Shown here: positions 7,078-15,201 of the stretch, one piece after another | How the letters are laid out: each line of letters begins with the position of its first letter | Numbering within the stretch: position 1 is the stretch's first letter | Source of the DNA: Arthrobacter yangruifuii | GTDB lineage: Bacteria > Actinomycetota > Actinomycetes > Actinomycetales > Micrococcaceae | DNA length: 64,000 bases | Assembly: GCF_009192775.1 (NCBI RefSeq) | Contig: NZ_VTFX01000001.1 | Coordinates: 372,001-436,000, forward strand | Direction: 5' to 3' | Made by a program: the position numbers and the translations under genes | The notes under the pieces: generated by a model | Seen by the model: the letters and a program-made list of their open reading frames with translations, nothing else | The model's database searches: none | What the model was told of the DNA's origin: nothing

Positions 7078-8779
7078 CCCTTCCGGACGGAACCTCGGGA
7101 CTCTGCCCGGCAGCTTCTTCGGATACAGCGGCCACCGTTTCCGCGCCGCCGGCAGGGGCCGCGGCGGATTCCTCCGCCTGCATCTTCTCGTGCCGCGTCA
7201 TGCTGCCCAGCGGCAGGTTCGGCAGGAACAGCACAGCCAGCAGCGTCAGGAGCCCCAGCGGTGCGGCGACGAGGAAGATGTGCGCCACGGAGGAGCCGTA
7301 CACGGATTCCACTATGAGGCGCACCGATTCCGGCAGCGAGTTCACATTCGGAATCGTGCCGGAGGCCAGGGAGGCAGCCGCGTCCTGGCCCTCCGCGCCG
7401 AGGGCGGTAATGGCGGCCAGCAGCTCGCCCTGTTTCTCCGCCAGCCGGTCGGTCACCTGGGTGGCCAGCACCGCGCCGAGCGCCGAAACACCGACGGTGC
7501 CGCCGATGGTGCGGAAGAAGTTGATGCTAGAGCTGGCGACGCCCAGGTCCCGGGTGGGAACGTCGTTCTGCACTACGAGCACCAGGTTCTGCATGACCAT
7601 ACCCACGCCGGCGCCCAACAGGAACATGTACAGGGAGACCAGCCAGAAGGCGGTGTCGTATTCAATGGTGCCCATCAGGACCAGGCCCACGGTCAGCAGC
7701 ACCGATCCGATCACCACGTAGGCCTTCCACTTCCCGCTCTTGGTGATCCACCTGCCCACGAGAGTGGAGATGATCAGCAGGCCGGCCATCATCGGAATGG
7801 TCATCAGCCCGGACATAGTTGCGGACGCGCCGCGGGCCAGCTGCATGTACTGGGACAGGAACACCGTGGTGCCGAACATGGCAACGCCGACGGAGAGGGA
7901 ACCGATCACCGAGAACGTGAAGGTCCGGTTGCGGAACAGGGTCAGCGGGATCAGCGGTTCGGGCGCCTTCAGCTCAACGAACACGAACGCGGCCAGGCCC
8001 AGCAGCGAACCTCCCACCATCCACGCGGTGGCGGCGCTGGCCCAGCCGAAGTCGGAACCGACCAGGGAGACCCAGATGAGCAGGCAGGACACGGAGGCCG
8101 AGAGCAGCACGATGCCGGCGTAATCGATCTGCACGGTGCGCTTCTTCAGCGGCGGCAGGTGCAGGGTCTTCTGGATCATGAACAGGGCGACGGCCGCCAG
8201 CGGCACCGCCACGTAGAAGTTCCAGCGCCAGTTGACGGTGTCCGTGATGACGCCGCCGATCAGCGGACCACCCACTGTGGACAGGGCCATGACGGCACCG
8301 AACAGGCCCATGTAGCGGCCGCGTTCACGCGGGGAAATGATGTCCGCCATCACAATCTGGGTCAGGGCGCCGAGGCCGCCGGCACCAATGCCCTGGATCA
8401 CGCGCATGGCAATCAGCCAGTCGGTGTTGTGGGCGAAACCGGCCGCGGCACTGGCCACAATGAAGATGATCAGGGCCAGCTGGATCAGGACCTTGCGGTT
8501 GAGCAGATCAGCGAGCTTGCCCCAGACGGGGGTGGACACCGCTGTGGCCAGCAGGGTGGCGGTGACCACCCAGGTGAAGGCGGCCTGGTCGCCGTCGAGA
8601 TCGGAAATGATCACCGGCAGCGAGGTGCTGACCACCGTGTTGGCCAGCATAGAGACGAACATTCCCAGCAACAGGCCGGTCAGGGCCTGGAGGACGGCAC
8701 GGTGCTTGCGTTTGGCTTCCTCCCGCACCTCGGCTCGAGTGGTCGGGGAAACGCCCTGCCGGGCAGGGGAAACGGACAT
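7049..8779 (-). CDS. DHA2-type (EmrB/QacA-like) MFS drug exporter
   Basis: A 576-residue proton-driven exporter with about 14 predicted transmembrane helices. Motifs include WVVTATLLATAVSTPVWGKL with the following DLLNRK loop (motif A), RVIQGIGAGGLGAL (motif B) and GAVMALSTVGGPLIGG (motif C), typical of the EmrB/QacA drug:H+ antiporters. The C-terminal tail is Ala/Glu rich and overlaps the marR start. The ATG at 8779 is chosen because GGAG lies 7 bases upstream; the codon at 8791 has no such site and overlaps the leader. Expression probably starts from a promoter overlapping the palindrome at 8812-8827. Substrate not assignable. Confidence 0.92.
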   Translation of the reverse strand: MSVSPARQGVSPTTRAEVREEAKRKHRAVLQALTGLLLGMFVSMLANTVVSTSLPVIISDLDGDQAAFTWVVTATLLATAVSTPVWGKLADLLNRKVLIQLALIIFIVASAAAGFAHNTDWLIAMRVIQGIGAGGLGALTQIVMADIISPRERGRYMGLFGAVMALSTVGGPLIGGVITDTVNWRWNFYVAVPLAAVALFMIQKTLHLPPLKKRTVQIDYAGIVLLSASVSCLLIWVSLVGSDFGWASAATAWMVGGSLLGLAAFVFVELKAPEPLIPLTLFRNRTFTFSVIGSLSVGVAMFGTTVFLSQYMQLARGASATMSGLMTIPMMAGLLIISTLVGRWITKSGKWKAYVVIGSVLLTVGLVLMGTIEYDTAFWLVSLYMFLLGAGVGMVMQNLVLVVQNDVPTRDLGVASSSINFFRTIGGTVGVSALGAVLATQVTDRLAEKQGELLAAITALGAEGQDAAASLASGTIPNVNSLPESVRLIVESVYGSSVAHIFLVAAPLGLLTLLAVLFLPNLPLGSMTRHEKMQAEESAAAPAGGAETVAAVSEEAAGQSPEVPSGRDVPSGKDNG

Positions 8780-8811
8780 GCGGAACTCCAAATAGCTGAC
8801 TTAGGTCAATG

Positions 8812-8827
8812 GTTGATATATATCAAC
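8812..8827. promoter_or_regulatory. Perfect 16-bp palindromic operator of the MFS-marR operon
   Basis: GTTGATATATATCAAC is a perfect 16-bp inverted repeat located 33 bases upstream of the MFS start codon. Its size, AT-rich centre and TTGATA half-sites are typical of MarR operators. On the minus strand the TTGATA half can serve as the -35 box, so repressor binding would block RNA polymerase. Confidence 0.8.
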
Positions 8828-8991
8828 GTTACGTCCGCGTTTTGCGCCGTCCCGCCGATATGGTCCCGCCCGTGATGCATCTCATGTGGATGGGTGGCAG
8901 GGTTGACGATTCACTGCCCGATTTGAGGCACAGGGTGCCAACCCGGGGACAATGAAAGCTAGCTGACCATCCGCTTTCCGAGGGGCCCCCG

Positions 8992-10371
8992 ATGAGCAAC
9001 ACCGTGCGAGATCCGTCCACCTTTCCGCCTCACCCGGGCCCCGAGCCGCGGTTCCGGATGTCCAGGGATGCGCTGCGGGCCTCGCTGTGGTTCTGGCCCA
9101 CCTGCGCGTCCCTGGCGGCGGTGCTCCTGACCCTGCTGCTGCTGCAGGTCCGCCCGGATGAGGACGCCGCCTGGGCGCGGTGGATCTGGCCCACCGGCGT
9201 CGAGGCTGCCAGCAGCCTGCTCCAAACTGTCGCAACAAGCGTCATGACCGCTGCTACGGTGACCTTCTCGCTGACCGTGGTGGCCCTGCAGTTGGCCTCA
9301 CAGCAGTTCTCGCCGCGGCTGCTGCGCGACTTCGCCCGTGATGCCCGCACCCAGATTGTCCTGGGCGTGCTGCTGGGAACCTTCCTGGTCAGCATCACCG
9401 GACTGCACGGGATGCATCCGGACCGTCCGGTCCCGGTGCTGGTGGTGGGTCTGGTCTATGTGCTGGGAATTGCCAGCGGCGTGGTGCTGCTGTTCTTTAT
9501 TGGACATATCGCCCGCTCGCTGCGGGTGGACACCATGATGCTCAACGCGCACCAGGGCTGCCTGGCCGTGCTGCGGGACACCTACCCGGAATCCGGGACC
9601 GGCGAGGTGCAGCACTTCCCGAAGCCCGACGGCGGCACTCCCGTACCGGCCGGGCGCAGCGGGATCATCCAGGCGGTGCACGCGAAACCCCTGGTCCGGA
9701 TGCTGCAGCAGCTGGGGCTGACCATGCGGATTGAGGTGCAGCCGGGCGACCACGTGACCATCGGAACGCCGGTGGCCCGTGTCTGGAGTGACGACGGCGG
9801 CACGGTGCCGCTGGGCACAGTCGGTGAGGCCCTGTCCGATGCCGTGGACATCGGCTATGAACGCACGTCGGAGCAGGATGTCGCGCTGGGTCTGCGCCAG
9901 CTGACCGACATTGCGGTCAAAGCGATTTCCCCTAGCATCAACGATCCGATTACAGCGGCACATTCGCTCGGATACTGTGCTGACCTGCTGGTGGATATCT
10001 CCCGCCGGCGGCTTGGGCCGGAAGGGGAGGTTGACGACGACGGCGTGCTGCGCCTGGTCACGGTGGGCCGCGACTACCGTTACTTCATGGATCTGGTCTG
10101 CAGCCCGGTCCGCCGTTTTGCGCGGTCGGAGCCCATTGTGCTCACCGCCGTGCAGCGGCTGCTGCGCGACTGCGCCGCCAACGCCGTGAATGATGCCCAG
10201 CGTGAGGAAATCCGCCGGCAATCCTCCCTGGTGCTGGAGGACACCTCCCGGGATATGGCAGCGGCCGACGAACGCGAGGTCCGCGACATGGCCCGGCGGG
10301 TGGAGGAGGCAGTGGCGGGGGACATCGCCACGGCTTTCACGGACCGGGCCGGGGAAACCCGGTCTGTGTGA
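8992..10371 (+). CDS. DUF2254 membrane protein
   Basis: A 459-residue protein of the DUF2254 family. About four transmembrane helices lie in the first 180 residues (near 30-50, 65-95, 115-135 and 145-170), followed by a long soluble region with the family-like segments FSLTVVALQLASQQFSPR and KAISPSINDPITAAHSLGYC. The function of DUF2254 proteins is not established. The gene stands alone, with a perfect terminator hairpin after its stop. Confidence 0.85.
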   Translation: MSNTVRDPSTFPPHPGPEPRFRMSRDALRASLWFWPTCASLAAVLLTLLLLQVRPDEDAAWARWIWPTGVEAASSLLQTVATSVMTAATVTFSLTVVALQLASQQFSPRLLRDFARDARTQIVLGVLLGTFLVSITGLHGMHPDRPVPVLVVGLVYVLGIASGVVLLFFIGHIARSLRVDTMMLNAHQGCLAVLRDTYPESGTGEVQHFPKPDGGTPVPAGRSGIIQAVHAKPLVRMLQQLGLTMRIEVQPGDHVTIGTPVARVWSDDGGTVPLGTVGEALSDAVDIGYERTSEQDVALGLRQLTDIAVKAISPSINDPITAAHSLGYCADLLVDISRRRLGPEGEVDDDGVLRLVTVGRDYRYFMDLVCSPVRRFARSEPIVLTAVQRLLRDCAANAVNDAQREEIRRQSSLVLEDTSRDMAAADEREVRDMARRVEEAVAGDIATAFTDRAGETRSV

Positions 10372-10377
10372 AACACC

Positions 10378-10409
10378 AAAAGGGCCGGCCGTACCCGGCC
10401 GGCCCTTTT
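10378..10409. terminator. Bidirectional intrinsic terminator
   Basis: AAAAGGGCCGGCCG (10378-10391) pairs perfectly with CGGCCGGCCCTTTT (10396-10409) around a TACC loop. The flanking A- and T-tracts make it work in both directions, between the convergent DUF2254 and TauE genes. Confidence 0.9.
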
Positions 10410-10419
10410 ATCAGACGGA

Positions 10420-11175
10420 TCAGGGCAGCAGCTCCTGGGCCAGGACAAAGAGGCCCATGACCAGGACAAAGATGCCGAACCCGCGCCGCAGTGCAGCTTC
10501 CGGAATCCGTCCGGCGAGCCGGGCGCCGATGAGGGAGCCGAGGATGGCGGTCACGGTGACCGCTGCAATCAGCGGCCAGTCCAGGGACACGGTGGTGAGG
10601 TAGCCGCCAAGGCCCGCGAAGGACTTCATGGCGATCACCACCAGCGAGGTGCCTACGGCCACCGGCATGGACAATCCGCCCAGCAGCGCGAGTGCCGGGA
10701 CCACCAGGAAGCCGCCGCCGGCGCCCACCAGGCCGGTGACCAGTCCAACCACCAGGCCCTCGATGATCACCTTGCCAACGCGGAGTTCACCGTCGCCTCC
10801 GGGCGTGACCTTTTTACGTCCGCGGATCATGGCCATCGAGGTGGCGACCATCATGAGGGCAAACGCGATCATCAGGATGGTTCCGGGAATCCGCCCGCCG
10901 AGGAGCCCGCCGCCGAACGCACCCACCATGCCGGCGGCTCCGAAGAGCAGGCCGGTCCGCCATTTCACCCGTCCCTTGCGGGCATGGCCGACGGCGCTGA
11001 CGGCCGAGGTGGCGCCGACCACGAAGAGGGACGAGGCGATGGCCTCGCGGGGGCTCATCCCGGCCACGTAGGTCAGGATCGGAACGGTGAGGATGGACCC
11101 GCCGCCGCCGAGCAGGCCGAGCGAAAGCCCGATCAGCACGGAGAGCAGCAGGGTTGCCGCGAGGGACACGGTCAT
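10420..11175 (-). CDS. TauE/SafE-family sulfur-compound exporter
   Basis: A 251-residue polytopic protein with about eight hydrophobic helices. It has the paired glycine-rich signatures of the TauE/SafE (TSUP) family: GLSLGLLGGGGSILTVPIL near the N-terminus and GLVTGLVGAGGGFLVVPAL in the second half. The family moves small sulfur anions such as sulfite, thiosulfate or sulfoacetate out of the cell. It is the second gene after the rhodanese-DUF2892 gene, with a 70-base gap and no operator between, so both probably share the operator at 11921. It likely removes oxidised products of persulfide detoxification. Confidence 0.9.
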   Translation of the reverse strand: MTVSLAATLLLSVLIGLSLGLLGGGGSILTVPILTYVAGMSPREAIASSLFVVGATSAVSAVGHARKGRVKWRTGLLFGAAGMVGAFGGGLLGGRIPGTILMIAFALMMVATSMAMIRGRKKVTPGGDGELRVGKVIIEGLVVGLVTGLVGAGGGFLVVPALALLGGLSMPVAVGTSLVVIAMKSFAGLGGYLTTVSLDWPLIAAVTVTAILGSLIGARLAGRIPEAALRRGFGIFVLVMGLFVLAQELLP

Positions 11176-11245
11176 GGTGGGCAGTCCTTAGGTTGGTGCG
11201 GTGGCGATGGCCCGCCGGGAAACGGGCCGCCGGACGGAGGGAGGC

Positions 11246-11836
11246 CTAGCGGGCAGCCGGAAGCTGGCTGATGGCTGACTGGGCGGTCGGCTCAGCAGCG
11301 GTCCGGTTCCACGGCATCTTTGACAGTGCCTGGCCCATGGCGCAGGTGTTGGTGGCGGCAGAGAAGGTCAGGCCGACGCCGATGGCACCGGCGAGGAGCC
11401 GCACCTTGGGGGAGACGAACCGGCCTCCGGCCAGGCCTGTGACCATGAGGCTTCCGGCCGCCATGCGGACCTGGCGTTCCAGCGACCAGCGCTGGGCGCC
11501 GCGGACCACGTCGCCGCCGGCCGCGGCGAAGGCGGGCACGCCGCCGGTAAGGACCAGTGCGCCGTCGACGCCGGCGCCGGCCAGATGCCCTCGGGCCTGT
11601 TCGGCGCGGACGCCGGACTGGCAGACAAGCACCACCCGGCTGCCGAGGCGCTCGGCCAGCCGGCCGGTGTGCTCGGAGAGCAGGGGAAGCGGCACGTTGT
11701 AGGAGCCGCGGATGTGCAGGGATTCGAATTCGGCGGCCGAGCGGACGTCGATGATGACCAGATCTTCAGTGTTGCCGGCCATTTCCACCAGCTCGGCGGC
11801 GTCGAGTTCGGATACGGAGGGAAGTGCGGAGGCCAT
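11246..11836 (-). CDS. YgaP-like rhodanese with C-terminal DUF2892 membrane domain
   Basis: A 196-residue sulfurtransferase. The rhodanese domain (about 8-115) carries the active-site loop CQSGVRAEQ with catalytic Cys72 and the IDVRSAAEF motif. Residues about 125-185 form the small DUF2892 region with two short hydrophobic segments, as in E. coli YgaP, which would tether the enzyme to the membrane. It presumably accepts sulfane sulfur from low-molecular-weight or protein persulfides. It is divergent from the CstR-like gene, with one shared operator between them, and precedes the TauE exporter. Confidence 0.9.
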   Translation of the reverse strand: MASALPSVSELDAAELVEMAGNTEDLVIIDVRSAAEFESLHIRGSYNVPLPLLSEHTGRLAERLGSRVVLVCQSGVRAEQARGHLAGAGVDGALVLTGGVPAFAAAGGDVVRGAQRWSLERQVRMAAGSLMVTGLAGGRFVSPKVRLLAGAIGVGLTFSAATNTCAMGQALSKMPWNRTAAEPTAQSAISQLPAAR

Positions 11837-11920
11837 GGGGTCTCATTTCTTATGGTTGTGTTGCTGTTGTGGTGCTTTGGTTTTTGTGCGGTTTGGGGCG
11901 CCAGTCACCGTGTCCAATAA

Positions 11921-11932
11921 ACCCCCGGGGGT
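11921..11932. promoter_or_regulatory. CstR-type operator 1
   Basis: The perfect 12-bp palindrome ACCCCCGGGGGT sits midway between the divergent rhodanese and cstR-like genes, flanked by AT-rich bases (ATAA/ATAC). G-tract/C-tract palindromes of this kind are the known target type of CsoR/CstR repressors. Three further copies lie at 13709-13799. Confidence 0.85.
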
Positions 11933-11955
11933 ATACTGGGCGGAGAATCTACTGA

Positions 11956-12222
<267 letters not shown>

Positions 12223-12235
12223 CGGGCGCGGTGAA

Positions 12236-12270
12236 GGGGGTGCTCCGCGATGCGGGGCACCCCCTTTTTT
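12236..12270 (+). terminator. Intrinsic terminator after cstR
   Basis: GGGGGTGC (12236-12243) pairs with GCACCCCC (12257-12264), with an additional inner stem CCGC/GCGG, followed by a run of T residues. It ends the cstR transcript just before the convergent persulfide dioxygenase gene. Confidence 0.92.
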
Positions 12271-12283
12271 TGTATGCCCGGAC

Positions 12284-13681
12284 TTAGGCGGGCTGTCCGG
12301 CTTTCCACTGAGACCAGCCGGCGTAGCTGCCAACAAGTTCGACGACGTCGAAGCCGGCCCGGCGCAGTGCGCTGGCGGCCACGGAGTTGCGCACCCCGCT
12401 CTGGCAGTAGGTCACAATGGTGCCGTCGGCGGGCAGCTGGTCCTGGTTCCACAGCACCCGGCCGGCGCTGAGCTGAGCCGATCCGGGGATGTGTCCGGCG
12501 CTGTGCTCGGTCTTGTTGCGGACATCCAGCACCAGTGCGGCGTCGAAGTTCTCCAGGTCCTCAGGGTTGATCCGCTGCGGCATACTCGTCGGCAGTCCGT
12601 CCAGGCTGGTGGTGTAGCCGGCTACCTTGTCGATGCCCACGCGGACCAGATGGTCCCGCATGTCGCGGGCGGCGGCGGCGTCGTTGGCCAGCAGCACCAG
12701 CGGGCGCTCGTCCGTTTCGGGATCCACGGCCCAGGCGCCGAAGCTGGCGGTCTTCTTGCCGGCCGGGATGTTCACGGATCCGGTCACGGTACCCTCGTGC
12801 ACTGCCTTGTGCGGGCGGGTGTCCACGAAGGTGATGCTGTCCTGCTCGAGACCGCGGACGACGTCGTCGGCGGACAGTTCTTCCAGCTCGGGGCGCTCGC
12901 CCATGACGGCAGGGCCCTGCCGGTTTTCACGCTTCATCCGGCCGAAGTAGGCGTGGGCGTCGGGCTGGCCGTTGAGCAGCTCGTCCACAAAGCCCTGCTC
13001 GTCGCCGGCTTCAAGGTACGGACCCCACCAGGCGTAAAGCCGTTCGTAGCCCACAGTGGTGGACGGCAACGCGCCGAGGGCCTTGCCGCAGGCGCTGCCC
13101 GAACCGTGGCCCGGGTAGACGGCAACATGGTCCGGCAGGGTAACAAACTTCTCCTGCAGGCTGCGGAAGATCTGCTTGGCGCCCTCGAAACGGGTGTCCA
13201 CGCCGCCGGCAGCCTCGTCCAGCAGGTCCGGGCGGCCCAGATCGCCGGAGAAGACGAAGTCGCCTGAGAGCAGGTAGCCGGGGTCCTTGCTGAAAGCGCC
13301 GTCGGTGATCAGGAAGGACAGGTGTTCCGGCGTGTGGCCGGGGGTGTGTACGGCCTTGAGCGTGATGTTGCCGACGCTGATGGCATCACCGTCATGCAGG
13401 CGCTCCGCCGCGAAGCGGTACTGCCAGTCCTCTCCGCCTTCGCCGGAAACGTACATTTCGGCGCCGGTGGCAGCGGCCAGTTCCCGCGTGCCGGAGAGGT
13501 AGTCGGCGTGGATATGGGTTTCCGTCACCGCCACGATACGCATGCCGTTGGCAGCGGCGAATTCCAGATAGGTGCTGATGTCCCGGCGGGCGTCCACCAC
13601 CACTGCCTCGCCCTTGCGCTGGCAGCCGATGAAATAGCTCGCCTGGGCCAGGTCCTCGTCATAGATGCGTTCGAGCAGCAT
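12284..13681 (-). CDS. cstB: CstB-like persulfide dioxygenase fused to two rhodanese domains
   Basis: A 465-residue three-domain enzyme. The metallo-beta-lactamase persulfide dioxygenase domain (about 1-245) has the iron ligands in THIHADYLSG, HTPGHTPEH, SGDFVFSGDLGRPD and YPGHGSG. A first rhodanese-fold domain (about 270-355) lacks any catalytic cysteine, so it is a pseudo-rhodanese. A second (about 370-460) has the active loop YCQSGVRNS. This order (dioxygenase, pseudo-rhodanese, rhodanese) is that of staphylococcal CstB, which turns persulfides into thiosulfate. Three CstR-type operators lie directly upstream, so it should be induced by sulfide stress. Confidence 0.93.
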   Translation of the reverse strand: MLLERIYDEDLAQASYFIGCQRKGEAVVVDARRDISTYLEFAAANGMRIVAVTETHIHADYLSGTRELAAATGAEMYVSGEGGEDWQYRFAAERLHDGDAISVGNITLKAVHTPGHTPEHLSFLITDGAFSKDPGYLLSGDFVFSGDLGRPDLLDEAAGGVDTRFEGAKQIFRSLQEKFVTLPDHVAVYPGHGSGSACGKALGALPSTTVGYERLYAWWGPYLEAGDEQGFVDELLNGQPDAHAYFGRMKRENRQGPAVMGERPELEELSADDVVRGLEQDSITFVDTRPHKAVHEGTVTGSVNIPAGKKTASFGAWAVDPETDERPLVLLANDAAAARDMRDHLVRVGIDKVAGYTTSLDGLPTSMPQRINPEDLENFDAALVLDVRNKTEHSAGHIPGSAQLSAGRVLWNQDQLPADGTIVTYCQSGVRNSVAASALRRAGFDVVELVGSYAGWSQWKAGQPA

Positions 13682-13708
13682 GTTGTCTCCTTTTGGTTGC
13701 GGGTGGAC

Positions 13709-13720
13709 ACCCCCGGGGGT
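13709..13720. promoter_or_regulatory. CstR-type operator 2
   Basis: A perfect ACCCCCGGGGGT palindrome 28 bases upstream of the cstB-like start codon, identical to operator 1. It probably overlaps the core promoter of cstB. Confidence 0.85.
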
Positions 13721-13743
13721 ATCTGATCTGCCTCAACGGTAAT

Positions 13744-13755
13744 ACCCATGGGGGT
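13744..13755. promoter_or_regulatory. CstR-type operator 3 (degenerate)
   Basis: ACCCATGGGGGT inside ATACCCATGGGGGTAT keeps the outer half-sites but has two central mismatches to the other copies. Its centre is 35 bp from operator 2. Confidence 0.7.
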
Positions 13756-13787
13756 ATAGCTGCAACCAGCCGGACGTGTCTTTGCAT

Positions 13788-13799
13788 ACCCCGGGGGGT
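13788..13799. promoter_or_regulatory. CstR-type operator 4
   Basis: ACCCCGGGGGGT differs by one position from the consensus palindrome. It is nearest to the plus-strand Cys-rich small gene starting at 13856 and its centre is 44 bp from operator 3. Confidence 0.8.
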
Positions 13800-13855
13800 A
13801 CCTGTCAGGATGATGGAACAAAGACTTTCCCCGATCCGAAACGGAGTTCGAACAA

Positions 13856-14047
13856 ATGTGCAGGGCAGCTACATGCAGGAAGTGTGGAAAGACCACCTGG
13901 GCAGGATGCGGCAACCACGTGGACCAGGTGATGCGGAACGTGCCTAAGGGTGAGCGCTGCACCTGCAGTGCAAGTGCCGGCAAGCCCGCCGTCGGTGCCC
14001 AGCCTGCCGGCGCCGGCTGGCTCGGAAAGCTGTTCGGCCGCAAGTAG
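13856..14047 (+). CDS. Small Cys-rich protein of the persulfide regulon
   Basis: A 63-residue protein with six cysteines packed in the first 37 residues (Cys2, 7, 10, 18, 35 and 37) in the pattern CxxxxCxxC...GC...CTC. It includes CRKCGKTTWAGCG, which looks like a knuckle able to bind zinc or carry sulfur. The tail is Ala/Gly/Pro rich and ends KLFGRK. A GGAG site 9 bases upstream supports the ATG at 13856. It is divergent from cstB, with three CstR-type operators in between, so it should be induced together with persulfide detoxification. I do not recognise a characterised family; a metal- or sulfane-sulfur-binding role is an inference. Confidence 0.75.
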   Translation: MCRAATCRKCGKTTWAGCGNHVDQVMRNVPKGERCTCSASAGKPAVGAQPAGAGWLGKLFGRK

Positions 14048-14096
14048 TGGCCGGGGCCTCCGGGACACGGAGGCCTCGTCGTGGCAGGCTGGGCCC

Positions 14097-14657
14097 ATGG
14101 AAACCAGTTCCGGCATTTCCCCGTGGCCCGCGGCCGCGCCCGCCGGCGGAAGCATCCGGTTGCGTGCCTTCCGGGACGAAGACGCCGGGATGGCGATGGA
14201 TCTGGCCCAGGACACCTACATCCCTACGGTCGGCAGCCTTCCGGCGCGGGCAACCCACGAGCAGGCGCTGGACTGGCTGGAACGCCAGCGGCATATGCAC
14301 GTGCGGGGGAGCGGCTACTCGTTTGCCATTGCCGACGCCGCCACGGGCCGCGCCGTCGGGCAGATTGGCCTGTGGGGGTGGGAACTGCAGCAGGGCCGCA
14401 CCCAGGCGGGCTACGCCGTGGTGCCGGGCGCCCGGGGAGCGGGTCTGGCTGCCCAGGCGCTCTCGGCGCTGCTGGAATTCACCTGGAGTATTCCGGAGGT
14501 GCACCGCGTGGAGCTGTATATCGAACCATGGAACGCCGCGTCCTTCCGCAGCGCAGAACATGCCGGATTCGAGCGTGAGGGACTGCTGCGCAGCTACATG
14601 GAAATCTCCGGGCAGCGCCGGGACATGCTGATTTACGCCGCAGTCAGGGGGCTATAA
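14097..14657 (+). CDS. GNAT-family N-acetyltransferase (RimJ/RimL type)
   Basis: A 186-residue acetyltransferase. It begins IRLRAFRDEDAGMAMDLAQ, carries the acetyl-CoA loop region VVPGARGAGLAAQALSALLEF and ends with VHRVELYIEPWNAASFRSAEHAGFEREG, typical of RimJ/RimL-like enzymes that acetylate protein N-termini or small amines. The ATG at 14097 (METSSG) is preferred; a longer frame from 13950 would overlap the Cys-rich gene. No operon partner is evident. Substrate unknown. Confidence 0.88.
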   Translation: METSSGISPWPAAAPAGGSIRLRAFRDEDAGMAMDLAQDTYIPTVGSLPARATHEQALDWLERQRHMHVRGSGYSFAIADAATGRAVGQIGLWGWELQQGRTQAGYAVVPGARGAGLAAQALSALLEFTWSIPEVHRVELYIEPWNAASFRSAEHAGFEREGLLRSYMEISGQRRDMLIYAAVRGL

Positions 14658-14690
14658 CCTGCGGTGCCGGCGCAGCCGGAAGGTCCGCCA

Positions 14691-14708
14691 GGCCGCGTAC
14701 ACGCGGCC
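14691..14708. terminator. Hairpin between convergent genes
   Basis: GGCCGCG (14691-14697) and CGCGGCC (14702-14708) form a perfect 7-bp stem with a TACA loop between the convergent GNAT and VOC genes. There is no clear T-run, so the terminator role is likely but not certain. Confidence 0.45.
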
Positions 14709-14710
14709 GC

Positions 14711-15121
14711 TCATTCTTTCTCCTCCGGCACCGGTTCATATCCGATCAGCCAATGCAGCCCGTATTGGTCAATGACCTGCCCGTCCGAGGCTCCCCACGG
14801 CTTGGGCCCGAGCGGGTCCACAATCCGGCCGCCTACGGAGAGGAGGTCAAACCACTCGTGCAGGCGTGCCGGTTCAGCGGTTCCGAGCAGCGAGAGCATC
14901 AGGCCCTGAAGCTGGATACTCTGCTCATGCAGGGCGGCGTCTGCGCCGGACAGGGTCACAACGCCGTTGAGGGCTCCGTGTGCAATGGCGTTGGGTGCAC
15001 CCCCGCTGCCAAAATCCGCATTGGTGTGCAGCGACAGGTCGCCGCCGAACACCCCTGCGTAGAAGGAGAGGGCTTCGCGCGCTGTTCCCGGGAAAAGCAG
15101 ATAAACCGTGGGCGCCGTCAT
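14711..15121 (-). CDS. PhnB-like VOC protein
   Basis: A 136-residue VOC protein of the PhnB/DUF1338-like 3-demethylubiquinone-methyltransferase-related type: TVYLLFPGTAREALSFYAGVFGGDL at the start, SLLGTAEPARLHEWFDLLSVGGRIVDPLGPKPWGASDGQVIDQYG in the second half (given as seen, in two parts: the AEPARLHEWF helix and the PWGASDGQVIDQYG strand). The ATG at 15121 is supported by a TATGCT -10 box on the minus strand (15129-15134) ending 7 bases upstream, which suggests a leaderless message. Biochemical role unknown. Confidence 0.8.
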   Translation of the reverse strand: MTAPTVYLLFPGTAREALSFYAGVFGGDLSLHTNADFGSGGAPNAIAHGALNGVVTLSGADAALHEQSIQLQGLMLSLLGTAEPARLHEWFDLLSVGGRIVDPLGPKPWGASDGQVIDQYGLHWLIGYEPVPEEKE

Positions 15122-15201
15122 GCCGCACAGCATACATAGCCGGGCCGTCGGCAGGACCCGTGCCCGTTGACTCCCCGTCACCGCCGGCGGAAAGTGGAGG
15201 C

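Noticed and set aside
14980-15201. Extended N-terminus of the beta-lactamase-fold gene
   Set aside because: It is antisense to the PhnB-like VOC gene and has no similarity to the fold.
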